From the NCBI GenBank assembly GCA_013397695.1, contig VYZI01000040.1:1913968-1977967 (forward strand): 64,000 nucleotides of DNA, in the 5' to 3' direction. The notes under the pieces are model-generated. The model was not told where the DNA came from and did no database searches. It was given only the letters and a program-made list of their open reading frames with translations. Below, piece after piece: positions 23,570-35,300 of the stretch. Both the position numbers and the translations under genes were made by a program. Source of the stretch: Centropus unirufus (Eukaryota; Chordata; Aves; Cuculiformes; Centropidae). Every line of letters begins with the position of its first letter. Position 1 is the first letter of the stretch.

Positions 23570-25334
23570 TCATCAAAGGAGGGCCAGGGAGAATTTCCAT
23601 CCTTTTCTGGATGCAGGGGGAACAATTGCAACAAAGGATGAGGATAAGGCTGGGGTACTTAACGCCTTCTCTGCCTCAGCATTTAAGGGTAGGGTACGGT
23701 AAGAAGCTGTCTGGGTACTCATCCTCTCCAGCCAGAAGGCACGAAGGAAGAGCAGAACAAAGATACTATGATCCATGAGGAACTGGCTCAGCCAATTGGA
23801 CATCCAAAAGTTGATGGGGCTGAGCGGGATCCACCCGAAGGTATTGAAGGAGCTGGTGGAGGTGTTTTCCAAACCCCTTTCCATCCTCTACCAGCAGTCC
23901 CGGCTGACTGGGGAAGTGCCACTTGACTGGAGGCTGGCAGATGTTGTACCCATTTACAGGAAGGTTTGGAGGGAGAACCCAGGGAACTACAGGTCTCTCA
24001 GTTTGACCTCAGTGCTGGGCAAGATCATGGAGCAGGTCACCTTGCCTGCGATCACACAGCATATGCAAGGACAACTGGGTTATCAGGCTCAGTCAACATG
24101 GGTTCACAAAAGGCAGGTCCTGCCAAACTCACCTAATCTCCTTCTATGACAAGGTGACCCGCTTGATGGATGAGGGAAAGGCTGTGGATATAGTGTACCT
24201 GGACTTCAGTAAAGCCTTTGACACTGTTTCTCACAGCATTCTGCTTGAGAAACTTGTTATCACTGACCTGGACAGGTGTAATCTCTGCTGGGCAAAAAAC
24301 CAGCTGGATGGCCAGGCCCAAAGAGTTGTGGTAAGTGGGGTTAAATCCAGTTGGAGACTGGTCACAAGTGGTGTTCCCCAGGTCTTAGTGCTGGTCCAAT
24401 TCTGTTCAATATCTTTACCAATGACCCCGATGAAGGGAATGAATATACCCTCAGTAAGTTTGTGGATGACACTAAGCTGAGTAGAAGTGCCCATCTGCTT
24501 GAGGAAAGGAAGGCCCTACAAAAGGGATCTGGACAGGCTGGATCGATGGGCTGCGACCAACAAGGTGAGGGTAAACAAGGTCAAGTGCCAGGTTCTGCAC
24601 CTGGGACACAACAGCCCTTTGCAGCACTACAGGCTGGAGGAAGAGCGGCTGGAAAGCTGCCTAGAGGAGAAGGATCTGGGGTGTTGGTTGACAGCCAACT
24701 GAACGTGAGCCAGCAGTGTGCCCAGGTGGCCAAGAAGGCCAATGGCATCTTGGCCTGTATCAGAAATAGTGCGTGGCCAGCAGGACCAGGGAAGAGATTG
24801 AGCCCCTTTACTCGGCACTGGTGAGGCCATATCTTGAATCCTGTGTTCAGTTCTGGGTCCCTCACTACAAGAAGGATGTTGAGGTCCTGGAGTGTGTCCA
24901 GAGAAGAGCAACAAAGCTGGTGAAGGTGATGTAGAACAAATATTACGAGAAGTGGGTGAAGAACTGGTAGTTTAGCCTAGAGAAGAGGAGGCTGAGGGCA
25001 GACCTTATCACTGCCTACAACTGCCTCAAAGGAGGTTGTAGACAGGTGGGTGCTGGTCTCTTCTCCCAAGTGACAGATAATAGGACAAAGGGGAATGGCC
25101 TCAAGCTGTGCCAGGGGAAGTTCAGATTGGACATGAGGAAAAAATTCTTAACCAAAAGGCTCATCAGGCACTGGCACAGCCTGCCCAGGGAGGTGGTTGA
25201 GTACCCATCCCTGGAAGTATTTAAAAGATGGGTAGATGAGGTACTTAGGGATATGATTTAGTAGTGGACAGGTACGGTCAGGCTTGATGATTGCAAAGGT
25301 CTTCTCTAACCTAGAGATTCTATGATTCTATGAT
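23570..25334 (+). mobile_element. CR1 LINE, 5'-truncated, with disrupted ORF2 (reverse transcriptase)
   Basis: This is the 3' 1.76 kb of a CR1 non-LTR retrotransposon. The start matches the CR1 region before the reverse transcriptase (KDEDKAGVLNAFSASAF at about 23625). Then come GLSGIHPKVLKELVEV (about 23810), DIVYLDFSKAFDTVSHSIL (about 24188), the catalytic FVDD box at 24459-24470 (usually FADD), RDLDRLDRWA (about 24525), LVDSQLNVSQQCAQVAKKAN (about 24680), and a 3' part with RHWHSLPREVVEYPSLEVF (about 25165). Reading the protein requires moving among all three + frames, and in-frame stops are present, so it is a dead copy. The 3' end carries two ATTCTATG octamers (25317-25334), diagnostic of CR1. 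Orientation is antisense to CCNY. It is younger than the copy at 8.6 kb. Confidence 0.95.
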
Positions 25335-27584
25335 CTCCCTGCGTGAAATAAGTAGCTTGAGATGTTGCCAGTACCTGGACTTAATTTCTAGAATAAACAT
25401 GATCTTCTTACAAGAAAAAACCCAAAAACACAGAAGAGCGATTCCGCCAGTTGGAAAGGCAGCTTATTATTATTTCTAAAGCCACAAAGGAAAATAAATC
25501 CAGGCATTTCAAGTGAAAGTAATTTTGATTCTCCCACAAACCACAGTTTGCAGTTAAGTTTGGAGAAGATTCCAGGAAGGTCACCTTACTGCTAGGAGTA
25601 ACATTTTCTAACATGAAAGGACTCTGAATGAGAATGTTTTCCTGTTACTTTCTGCATCTTATTTAGGCATAAGAAATTAAAAACTGCTCCATTGAGATAG
25701 ACAGGGCTGGTAAAGATTGCTTTCTGTTTCAGTTTTTCCATTAAGCTGAATTCAAGGTGCAATTTCTTATGTAAACTGTATCTTAAAATGGCAAAATACA
25801 TTGTCTCTTAACAACCTCTTCATCTTATTAAACTTCACCATAAACAAAAGCTTTTTTTTTCTTAAACCACTACAGATTATTTTTCCACAAATCTTTTAAA
25901 GTAAAGCAATGTAAAGTCAGTCAGCAAAATGGGACCAGCAATATGAAACTGAATTCATATTACAAAATTGCCTCTAAACAGACAAGCATTCCTCTCCTTG
26001 CAACCTAGAAAATTATCTGCTTGGGGAGAAATAACAAGCCACTACAGGCTTACAGTCTGCTTGCAGGGCTGAAAAGAAAGGAAAACCAATAGCCACTTCT
26101 TGCAGTCAAGCTGTAACTGCTCAAGATTCCTGTACAATAAAAGGCTGTTGTTATGCAGAGGCAGCAAACCAGCAGGAGACTTAAAGGTCTTTCTGAAAAA
26201 GCACATGAACTACCTACATGCACTGGCTCTCAGAGGAACTGTTATTCTTCAGACAGGAGCTGAGAGACAACCAGCAAGACTGAACCTCAGCAGCTTCCAA
26301 GGCCAGACCAGGGACTTTGAACCATCATGACGGCTTGAACCACCTTGGGCAAGCAGTGGCCACAGCTCCTTCACCCAGCTGAATCCCACAAAGCCCCACA
26401 CATCCACTTCTCTCTGCATTCCTGCTCTCACATCCTCCCCAGCAACAGCAGCCCTCGAACACATCCATCTGTCTTTCTCAAACTGCCTGCACAAAAACAG
26501 AGAAGGATAAACGTGGGTATGGGGAGCGGCAAAGCCTGGCAAGGCAGGCTACCCAGTAGAAAGTGGCCAGAAGATGACAAGTGCTGCTGAAGGAGGCTGG
26601 CTCCCCGGTTCGCTTTATGGTACAGCATAGGTCTTGTGGGCTTGCAGGCAGAAGAAAGCACAACTGTTAGGTGTGCACCTGCAACTCAGTCACTCCATGG
26701 TCCTGTAGGGAAAAGCATTAGGGAAATCAGAGCATACCACAGGCAGCCTGTGGGACCACAGCACCCCATGCCACCACTGCTGGCATGTAGAAGCATGAGA
26801 ATGGACAAAGTTTCACAATACACAAGTAAGATTGCAGTCTCTGGCTGATCTCAGGTGTTTTAATGTATTGTACAACTTGAAGACAAAATGCCTTTCAGAA
26901 TCTGGCAATATGTTCTCACAAATCTGTCATTAGAAACCGCGTTACAGAAGAAAGAGATCAAATGATAAGACACATATCTGAAGCTAGTAACTCCCCTCCA
27001 AAAAGCATTATCCATCAAGAGGTTACTTCCATCCTAAAGAAAATAGTATATTCATGCTGCTTCAGTGTTATCAGTAGTTTTCTCTAGTATTTGAAAAGTA
27101 TCATGAAAACAGCCACAATGTGGAAGATTGACCCATTTTGTAATGGAAAGGCTGAAGATTAAATTTAAACTTGCACAAGAAATACTCTACTATTCAAAAG
27201 AGAAGGAAACGAAAGCCAGAATTTCAATTATTGAAATCTGCACAAAAATTTTCTCCATTGCTAGCAGTCTGCTCTGTGACTCATCACAGCCTTACTTGTT
27301 CCAACAGAAACTCGGCACTCCAGAATCAGCTTTCAAGAAAAAGTGACTCTCTCAAAGACAGACCAAATAAAAAATCTTATACTGTAGGTGTTCTTCCCAC
27401 TTAACACAGATGTGGAATATATTCCTACATCTTTTCATAGTTCAAAGATTAGGTGGTTTGGGGTTTTTTTGTTCTAAAGGACTGTTATGTAAAATACTAT
27501 TCCTATTCTGTAAACACCTAAACACCCCATTAAAATTTGACTTTTTCCTTCTCAAGATACAGACACACAGCTTTGGTTCCGAAA

Positions 27585-27610
27585 ATACATACATACATAT
27601 ATATATATAT
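27585..27610. repeat. (ATAC)n/(AT)n microsatellite
   Basis: ATAC units pass directly into an AT dinucleotide run, 26 bases in all, within CCNY intronic sequence. Confidence 0.9.
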
Positions 27611-28544
27611 GTACACATCCATAAATCTGTATCTATATAGATGTATATTTAAATCACAACTATAACTTTTGGTTAGACAGTGCAAAGACAGCTTCAGGTA
27701 CACGTCAGCTGAAAGATCATGCGCCTAACAGAATTTACACAATTTAGGAGGATTTGGGCAAAACTAGAGTTACAAATACATGCACACTTAGGACTGCATT
27801 ATCTTGCTTTCTTAGTAGCAAAGAACATTTACCACACTGAAATAAATTCACTCTCTCTCCAAGAAAAAGGAGTTTTTGCATACAACTTTACTTGGTACAT
27901 GACTGTGCTGAACTTTAAGACAACCACCACAAGAACACAATGAGATCACGCCGTGAGAAATTTGGTTCCTAAAGCCACAGTAGCTGCATTCAAATATGCC
28001 ATAAAAATAAGCTCAATGAAACAGTCCAGTTACAGACTTAGGCTAAAGCCCAGGCAATATCAAGGTCTTCAAAAGCATTAATAAGAACAAAAATACTGAA
28101 AACAGCCTCAGTTTGTGCTTTATGAAAAGTTAAAAATAAAGTTCAGATGAGTGTAGAAGAGAGCTACAAGAACAACTGTAGGATTGCAGTAAATGCCTTC
28201 CAATGATAGGCTGAGTTCAAACTGTTCAGGTGATGGAAAAGGAAAACCAGGAGGTGCCTGTAGTTCACATGCACCTTCAGAAGGGGCGAAGAAAAAGTTC
28301 TGAAAGCTCTCCCTAACCCAGCACACAACATAACAAAACCAGTAGAAAATGAAAGCAAAAACATCTTAATCATGAACTTGAATGAGAATGGGAGGATAAT
28401 TAGGCACTGAATCTCTAAACCCAACAAACTCAACTCATTTTGATGATTTTGCCTATTTTTATAAGATTGCTGCAGCCAAACACCTTTAGGCTGTCATCTA
28501 GCATGAGAATTTAGGCTCAATTTAGTTGCAAGTTACTGGCTTGT

Positions 28545-28600
28545 GATTCAGATATGGGTCAGATCAGATGATCCCAAGGGCCTCTAGCCTAAGTTTTAAA
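28545..28600 (+). mobile_element. Possible old CR1 3' fragment
   Basis: GATATGGGTCAGATCAGATG followed by ATCCCAAGGGCCTCTAGCCTAAGTTT looks like the end of an old CR1 (the 'agatgatcc.aagggtc..ctagcct' block). Only about 55 bases are recognisable and the ATTCTATG tail is absent. Confidence 0.4.
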
Positions 28601-28806
28601 AAATCTTTAGAAAGAGCAATATTTAAATTATTAAGCACAAAACCTCGGCAAATCCTAGCAGCACATCTGTACTTTTTCAGAAATTGCACCAAACTCTGCT
28701 GTGATTCTTCAGAAAGAGCTACACTTTAAACCTTGTGGTCAGAGTATATTATGCAAGATAAAACCAGAACAGGATGAGACTAAACCTTTCCTGACAACTT
28801 TTTAAC

Positions 28807-28827
28807 AAAAAAAAAAAAAAAAAAAAA
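28807..28827. repeat. Poly(A) tract
   Basis: A run of 21 A residues, with no recognised element attached. Confidence 0.95.
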
Positions 28828-29350
28828 GTTTCTTCAACTCACAAGGCTGTTGAGATAGAAACACGCACCACAAGAGGATGAAGGATGGGTGCAGTAGCAA
28901 GTAACTCCAGAGCAGCGTGCATCAAAGCTTCTACCGTGCCACAAACAGGAAGAACCAACACAGTCGCTGGTTTTATAACAGTGCACGTGGGCTGCAGCAC
29001 AGGGAGCACGTCTGAAAGTATGTGTTTATACCATCAGAAAAATAAGATGTTATTTCCTTCTTTTTGAACAACGAAAGCTGGTTGAGTTTGCACTGCCAAA
29101 GCTCTGATGCTGATTCAATAAGGAACATAAGTACAAGCTAAGTAAAGCCCTTGTTTTAGACTAAAACAGCTCTGATCTAATTTGGTAAAATTACTTTCCT
29201 TCCTTGTCTTTACCCCTGGGACTGCCGGCTATCACTGCCACTGCACAACCACCGCTATTGTTAAGGAAAGAAACAGTGTTACGTATTAGATAAATGACCT
29301 ATCATGTGCTTAAGAATGAAATCAATCTATACTTCTTCATCCCCAAAGAT

Positions 29351-29351
29351 T

Positions 29352-29394
<43 letters not shown>
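29351..29394. repeat. (TTTA)11 microsatellite
   Basis: Eleven perfect TTTA units (44 bases). Its length and purity make it a likely polymorphic marker. Confidence 0.97.
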
Positions 29395-29395
<1 letters not shown>

Positions 29396-32300
29396 AGGGA
29401 ATTTGGGTAAAAAAAACACCCATCCAGGGCACCTCACAGAGGCAACTGCAGCTGAGCAGGTACTATGCAAAGCAGTTAACTTCCCTGCCACCTGCTCTCC
29501 ATCCACCACCTGACATCGTGAAGCACCTGCCTGTGAAATAACAAAAAACACTGTAAAGTTGCTTATCGAGAAATTAAAAAGAATGCAAGCATCCAGCAAT
29601 GTCTGATTAAGCCCTACACATTTCCAGGGAGGCCTGTTGAAAGGGAAGAGAAAAGCAATTGCAAGGGGAGCAGAGGGAAGCACAGGTGACATGAGGGAAG
29701 TGAAAGGCTTTCACGGAGGTGCCAAGGGTAGGGCCTTTGGTGTGCCCTGCTGCAGGTGAGGAACACCACCTCCATGCTATCAGCACGATCTCAGGTGTTA
29801 TTTCTCTGACTGGTAGAAAGAGTGAAGCTGTTGCTCCAGCTTTCAGCCCATATGAACGAGTTTACATCCTTTGCAGGAAGAAAAACAGGAACAGCACTTT
29901 CCAGGCACAGATCAGGATAGAAGTGTCCCAAACACTGAACCAAGAAAAACTGCTGAAATGAATTTCAGAATCCTCATGTACCTTATGTCTTTCTCCTTAT
30001 CTTTTACTGTGGTGGCTGTTCCCCTCTATTAACAGCAATTAGCCATCTAAATGTACAGTAATGAAAAATACTCCCATAAATATCATCATGTTGTTATAAT
30101 TACCCCAGGAGCTGATAGGAGTTAAATGTGTACCTCAGCAAATAGCATATCCCTCATCCGTCTCTATTCAAATGCAGAAAAAAACCCAAAGATTACTTTA
30201 AAAAAGAGGAGAGACTAAGAAAAGATGACTGAAGAAAGCAATTTGTCACCATTATTAATTTTCTTAAATCTTAAATCATCATAATTTATTCAAAGGAGCC
30301 ACTATACAATCTTACATTTGGAAAAAAAGTATAACTAAATAGAGTACTAAAGTTTCCATATGAGACTTCTGTACATTCATGCCTATAAAATGTAGGAGGC
30401 ACCAAGAACTGGGACTAAAATAATCCACAGGGATGAACAAATAAACAAAGCTTGCTGCTCACAAACTTTTCCAGCTTCATACCAAAATAAGACTGAATTG
30501 TACAGATTGATTTGACTGCGCAATAACCTGCTTTTACACTAAAGTTTCCAAGATGCAAGATCTGCTACTAGAAGTTTCAGCTTATGCCAGTCAAATTTCA
30601 CACCATCAATACATGAAGATTTGTCAGTATTGGACCACAAGATTTATCTGTACTTTTTCAAAGTACTTCATGTCTTGTGTAGGCAGGAACTAATCTACCC
30701 TAAATGAACATGCCCCTCTGTTGCATAACTGCTCATAGTACTCTTGTAAGAACAAATGTCGATGACAATGTTCCAGTGGTTTTTAAGAGGGATTATGAGA
30801 AGAAATGAAAGCTGGAAATTGGAAGGCTTTCAGGAGGCAATTGGCTGGAAGGGTAAACTCCTTCAGGTTTGGCTCGGCTGTTGGAAATACTTGGATGCGA
30901 TCTCTGCTACCCGAGAGCTATGATATTTTCTGCATACCATCCCAAGCAAACAGACACGACATTTCTCAGCAAGCTCCAATTACACGGTGACTCTGTTCCA
31001 GGCTCCGCACTGACCTCAGCCTTCGAGGGAGACTCGGGAACAGTTCATCAAAAGGAGCCCTGTGAGGGGCTACATAATGCCTATTCCTGTACAGTAATCC
31101 CTCACCAGTCAGCCAAGTTGCTTAACCTACAGTAGGGTAAAGCACTGTTACTGGAAGCTATGGATCAACACAAAGTCAGCAGCATAATCATCACCGTCAT
31201 ATCACAGGTGAGCTGACATTGTAAACTTGCATCTTAGATTGAAGCCTTATCTGCAGCTTTTTACCAAGTTATCTGCATTTCACCATTCCCAAAACACAGA
31301 CATTATTGCCATACAAATCATTAAGAGATGGAATGACCTCAAGCATGCGGCACACTCGGCAGATCAGGGCACAGAAGTTTGAACCGCAGCTCAACTCTTT
31401 ATGTGGAAAAAAAGAAACCTCATGATAGCGACTCGGATTCTGAGGAGCCCTCACATCTGTCCAGCGAAACAGGTCAAGCTTATCCTGCCCCATTCCCTTA
31501 AGGACATTATTTTAATAAAAGCTGGTGAAAAAGGCACCTCTTCTTTTTCTTTTTCCTTTTCGTTCCCGACTGAGCTGCATGACTTGAAGGTAAAGTATTT
31601 ATGAGAGAGCTAATAGGTAATCCATGAAATACAAAGAGAAGAAGAATGTTCTTGTTTCTCAGAAAATTTAGTGCAAGTGTATTATAAAACACTTGCAAGG
31701 GTACATTTGTGACTTCAAGGGTAGCAGCTGCTTTTTTAATATGCAAAAATATAATTTGTAATTTTCTGAGAAACACCGCAGGATACTTGGTAAACTACAA
31801 TAATAGGCTTTCATGTTTTCCCTTGCAGACTTGTATTCACATGGCAACCAAATTACCATGCTACCAAGATACGGTGCTAAAATCAGTACTACACGCAGAT
31901 TGCCACCTGAAACTGAAAAGCAACGACATTAAATTAAAAACCTCAACATTGAAACTCCACATTTGTACACGTGTGCATAAGCACATCCAGATAAAGAACA
32001 CATCATGTATATATGCAGCCTGAGCCACTGAGAACAATTACTGAGTTACAGAGCTGTCCCAAAGTCCAGGATGCTCATTGTCCTTAAAGTCTTATGGCAG
32101 AATGCATGCAACATAGCTTGCTCAACCTATATCCACTTCAGATGTAGCCATGTAACCCTACCCAGACTCCAGACACTATAGCTTCTGAAACCCAAAACCC
32201 TGCATCCTCCAAGTATTTTGTCCAACCTCAAAACTCCCTTCGCTCACACTCGCTTTTCCTCCATACCAAGCAAAGAAAAAGAAACAGGAAGAAGAGGGGA

Positions 32301-35300
32301 AAAGAGAAATTAAACTCTGAAGAAGAAAGCTGCAGATCTTTAATTGACATCTATTCTCAGTCCTTGATTGAATTGTTAAATTGACATTTGTTCTCAGAAG
32401 AGTCAGCTCGGAATCATTAAGCGTTCTTGCAGAAGCACCTTACAACAACTGAGTAAGTTGCAAAATTGTCACTTTAGGAGGCACCGTTTCCAGACTGATA
32501 AAAAGCGGTATAATGGTATCTTGTTATTTGCTGTGAATTTATAATGATCTACAACACAGCCATCCACCTTCATTGCAATCTACTGTATTCCTCTGGCTAT
32601 GTGAATAGCTCCGAACAGCCGCAGAAAAGTCTTGAATATTTACTTTTAAATCGAAATCCTACAGAAATGTTTTGTTCTAGTCCCTAACACGAACGTAGTC
32701 CCAAAATTACATTGGCTCAATGCCCAGGACAAGTAACATTCAGCCTCAGAGCAGTAATTAGTTTTAGATCCAATATCTCACAAAGCTCTATCTCTTAATA
32801 TGAGCTCTGGACAACTGAAAAAGGGCCAAAAGCAGTTTCTTATTTGTTTTTCTCCCCGTTGTGTGGATATAGCCACTGCATACAACATTTGAGTTTTGAG
32901 GCTGACTTGATCAACCAGAAGTAGTGCAGCAACTCTAAATTCAGACGGCTAAAACCTCACCAGATCCAACCCAGGACATGCATACCTACGCTGTTGGTCA
33001 GAAGAGGAAAGGTCATTGTGTGTAATCCAAAGACACGTTGCAGAGAATACATGCGAGGTTAAATTATGTACAGCACAGACAGAAAAGCTGAAGGGGATAG
33101 TACTAGTTACGTTTCAGATATGGAATGGGGCCAAGGAATATACTGCATCACTAAAATTCTGGTACCGTTCTGCACTTAATCCACACCTCTGCAGGTCAGA
33201 TTCCAGGCCTCAATCTATCTGTCAGCCAGAAAAAGAGCAGCACAGACTTAGGGACCATAGAACTATCTTGAACAATATTAATATTGCTACTTCTGGATGC
33301 CTAATTCAGTGTTAGTCATCCAGGTGCCCTGCAGTCAATAAAGCATGCACTTTTATAAGAGTGTTTGTCCTAATAAAACAAAAATTTGGGATAGAATGGA
33401 TGCATCATACTCTAGACGTGCCAATGCTTTAGCTTTCCCAATACATTTCCTGACAAAGATACCAAGGAATTAATTCAAAATATACAGAAAGTGCTGCATT
33501 AACCCAGACATGGTTTGGTGAAGTCTGCTTCTTATCAGTCACACTATGTGCTGCTTATTTATTATGCAGTAGCTTATTTCCAGATGATGGGAATTGTTCC
33601 ATGTACCAAGGCTACTGGAAACATACATGCAAATTCCAGACACTATGTAATGAAGTATTTTTGGACAAATACTTCCTATTATTGCCTGGCAGGAAAATGC
33701 TATTTTAACTCACCGAGTTTCATTCTTTTGAGCTATATTTGCTTTGGATAGTTCAACATTTTGAAATGTTCATTGCAAAACTCATACCTGTGCTCAGCCC
33801 ATCAGGTAGATACGCTGAAAGCAACAGCTGCAAACTGCTACCACAGAACAGCTAAAATCACCTCATGTCAGTCTGCAATGCTGCTCTCAGAGTTGCTATG
33901 ACACAAGAGTATCAGAAAAGCAATATATATTAAATCAGAAAAGATAATTCCTAATGCGGCATGCTAATCACAATGATTTTATGAAGTGTCCTCCAAGACA
34001 ATTTACTGAGGGAATCTACTGGCAAGGAAGAATAACCACATCATTAGCCATCTGCACTCCTGTCAGGAATGCATTTAGTCACACCACAGATTAGATGTTG
34101 AAGCAATTGCTAAGCAGACGTGGAATCTTCCAATCTGAAGGCCTCTATTTAATGTGCCAATAAAAAATTAAATACACTGAGTCATTTCACTTAGGACAGC
34201 AGTTCTCATTTCAAATCTCATCAGAATTTTTTTAATTTTTTTTTTAATACAGGAGAGAACTGACATTACAGGAGATGTTTTAGTGGCAAGTGCCGTATGT
34301 ACAGAAGCAGATCTCAAATCAAACTCTGATTGCCCTTTAGAAGTAAAAAAAATACAATTCCATCCCTTCAGAAATCACCACATAAAATGAACACGTGGTA
34401 CTTATCTGAAGGTGCAACTCTTCTGAAGACCCATTTTTTAACAATGTTCTGATATATAAAGCACCTGGATACACAGAGGCAAAGTCAAGCTTTTGGTAAT
34501 GGGATGTTATGTCTCTCAGGCTTTCTAAAGTTCCTTAAAGGAATAACAAACATTTGCACAATGATACAGACTACCTGGGGTTCCAAAAGGCTTAAACAAG
34601 GTCACCTGCTTCTGAAACTAAGCAGACATTCAGTGCTCAGTAAGGCCAGGCACAAATCACTTAAAAGATGGGAATTTAAGCACAAGATGAAATTTTCACT
34701 TTTGAGTAACTGTTCCCTGTTGGTTTTCAACACATTCAAAACCCTGAAGTGAATTTAATTGCAAAGTCTGCAGACAAGAGGACATAACAGAGCAAACAAG
34801 CATCAGCCACAAGAATAGCTTAGTTATCGGTCAACGAAATGGCAGATAGAGATAAATACAAAAAAACTGGAGCACACATTAAAAAAACCAACTTCATCTT
34901 CAAACTGATGAGCTTCAAATATTCCCACTCAGGAAATATGTTGTAGGAATTGGGAACAAATGCACCTAGTACTAAGAGATTCAAACCACACAGACTGAAA
35001 ACGAAAAGGTCATCAAGAGTTCAAAAGGGATTAGACAGGTTTTGAGAACACAAATTTTCCAAGAATTACAAAGTCCACGGTTAATGCTCATAAGTTCCCA
35101 AGGTGCAATATAGTAAAACCCATACATCTCTGATTTGTAAAACAAGAACCAGAGTTCCTAGTTCTGCAGGAAAACAAAATCACAGAACTTTTGGGTAGAG
35201 AGGGAGAGAGGCTTTAGGGTTTGGGTTAGGTCTTCTGGGTTGTTTTTCTCCACATGCCACTTTGAAAATAGATTAAATGAGGGGGATTTTGTAGGCCCTG

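Noticed and set aside
24231..24494. Minus-strand frames over the CR1 at 24.1-24.9 kb
   Set aside because: They are shadows of the CR1 ORF2 read on the wrong strand.
35200..35240. TTAGGGTTTGGGTTAGG, considered as a second telomere-like block
   Set aside because: Only about two imperfect units, and within range of chance in a G/T-rich patch.
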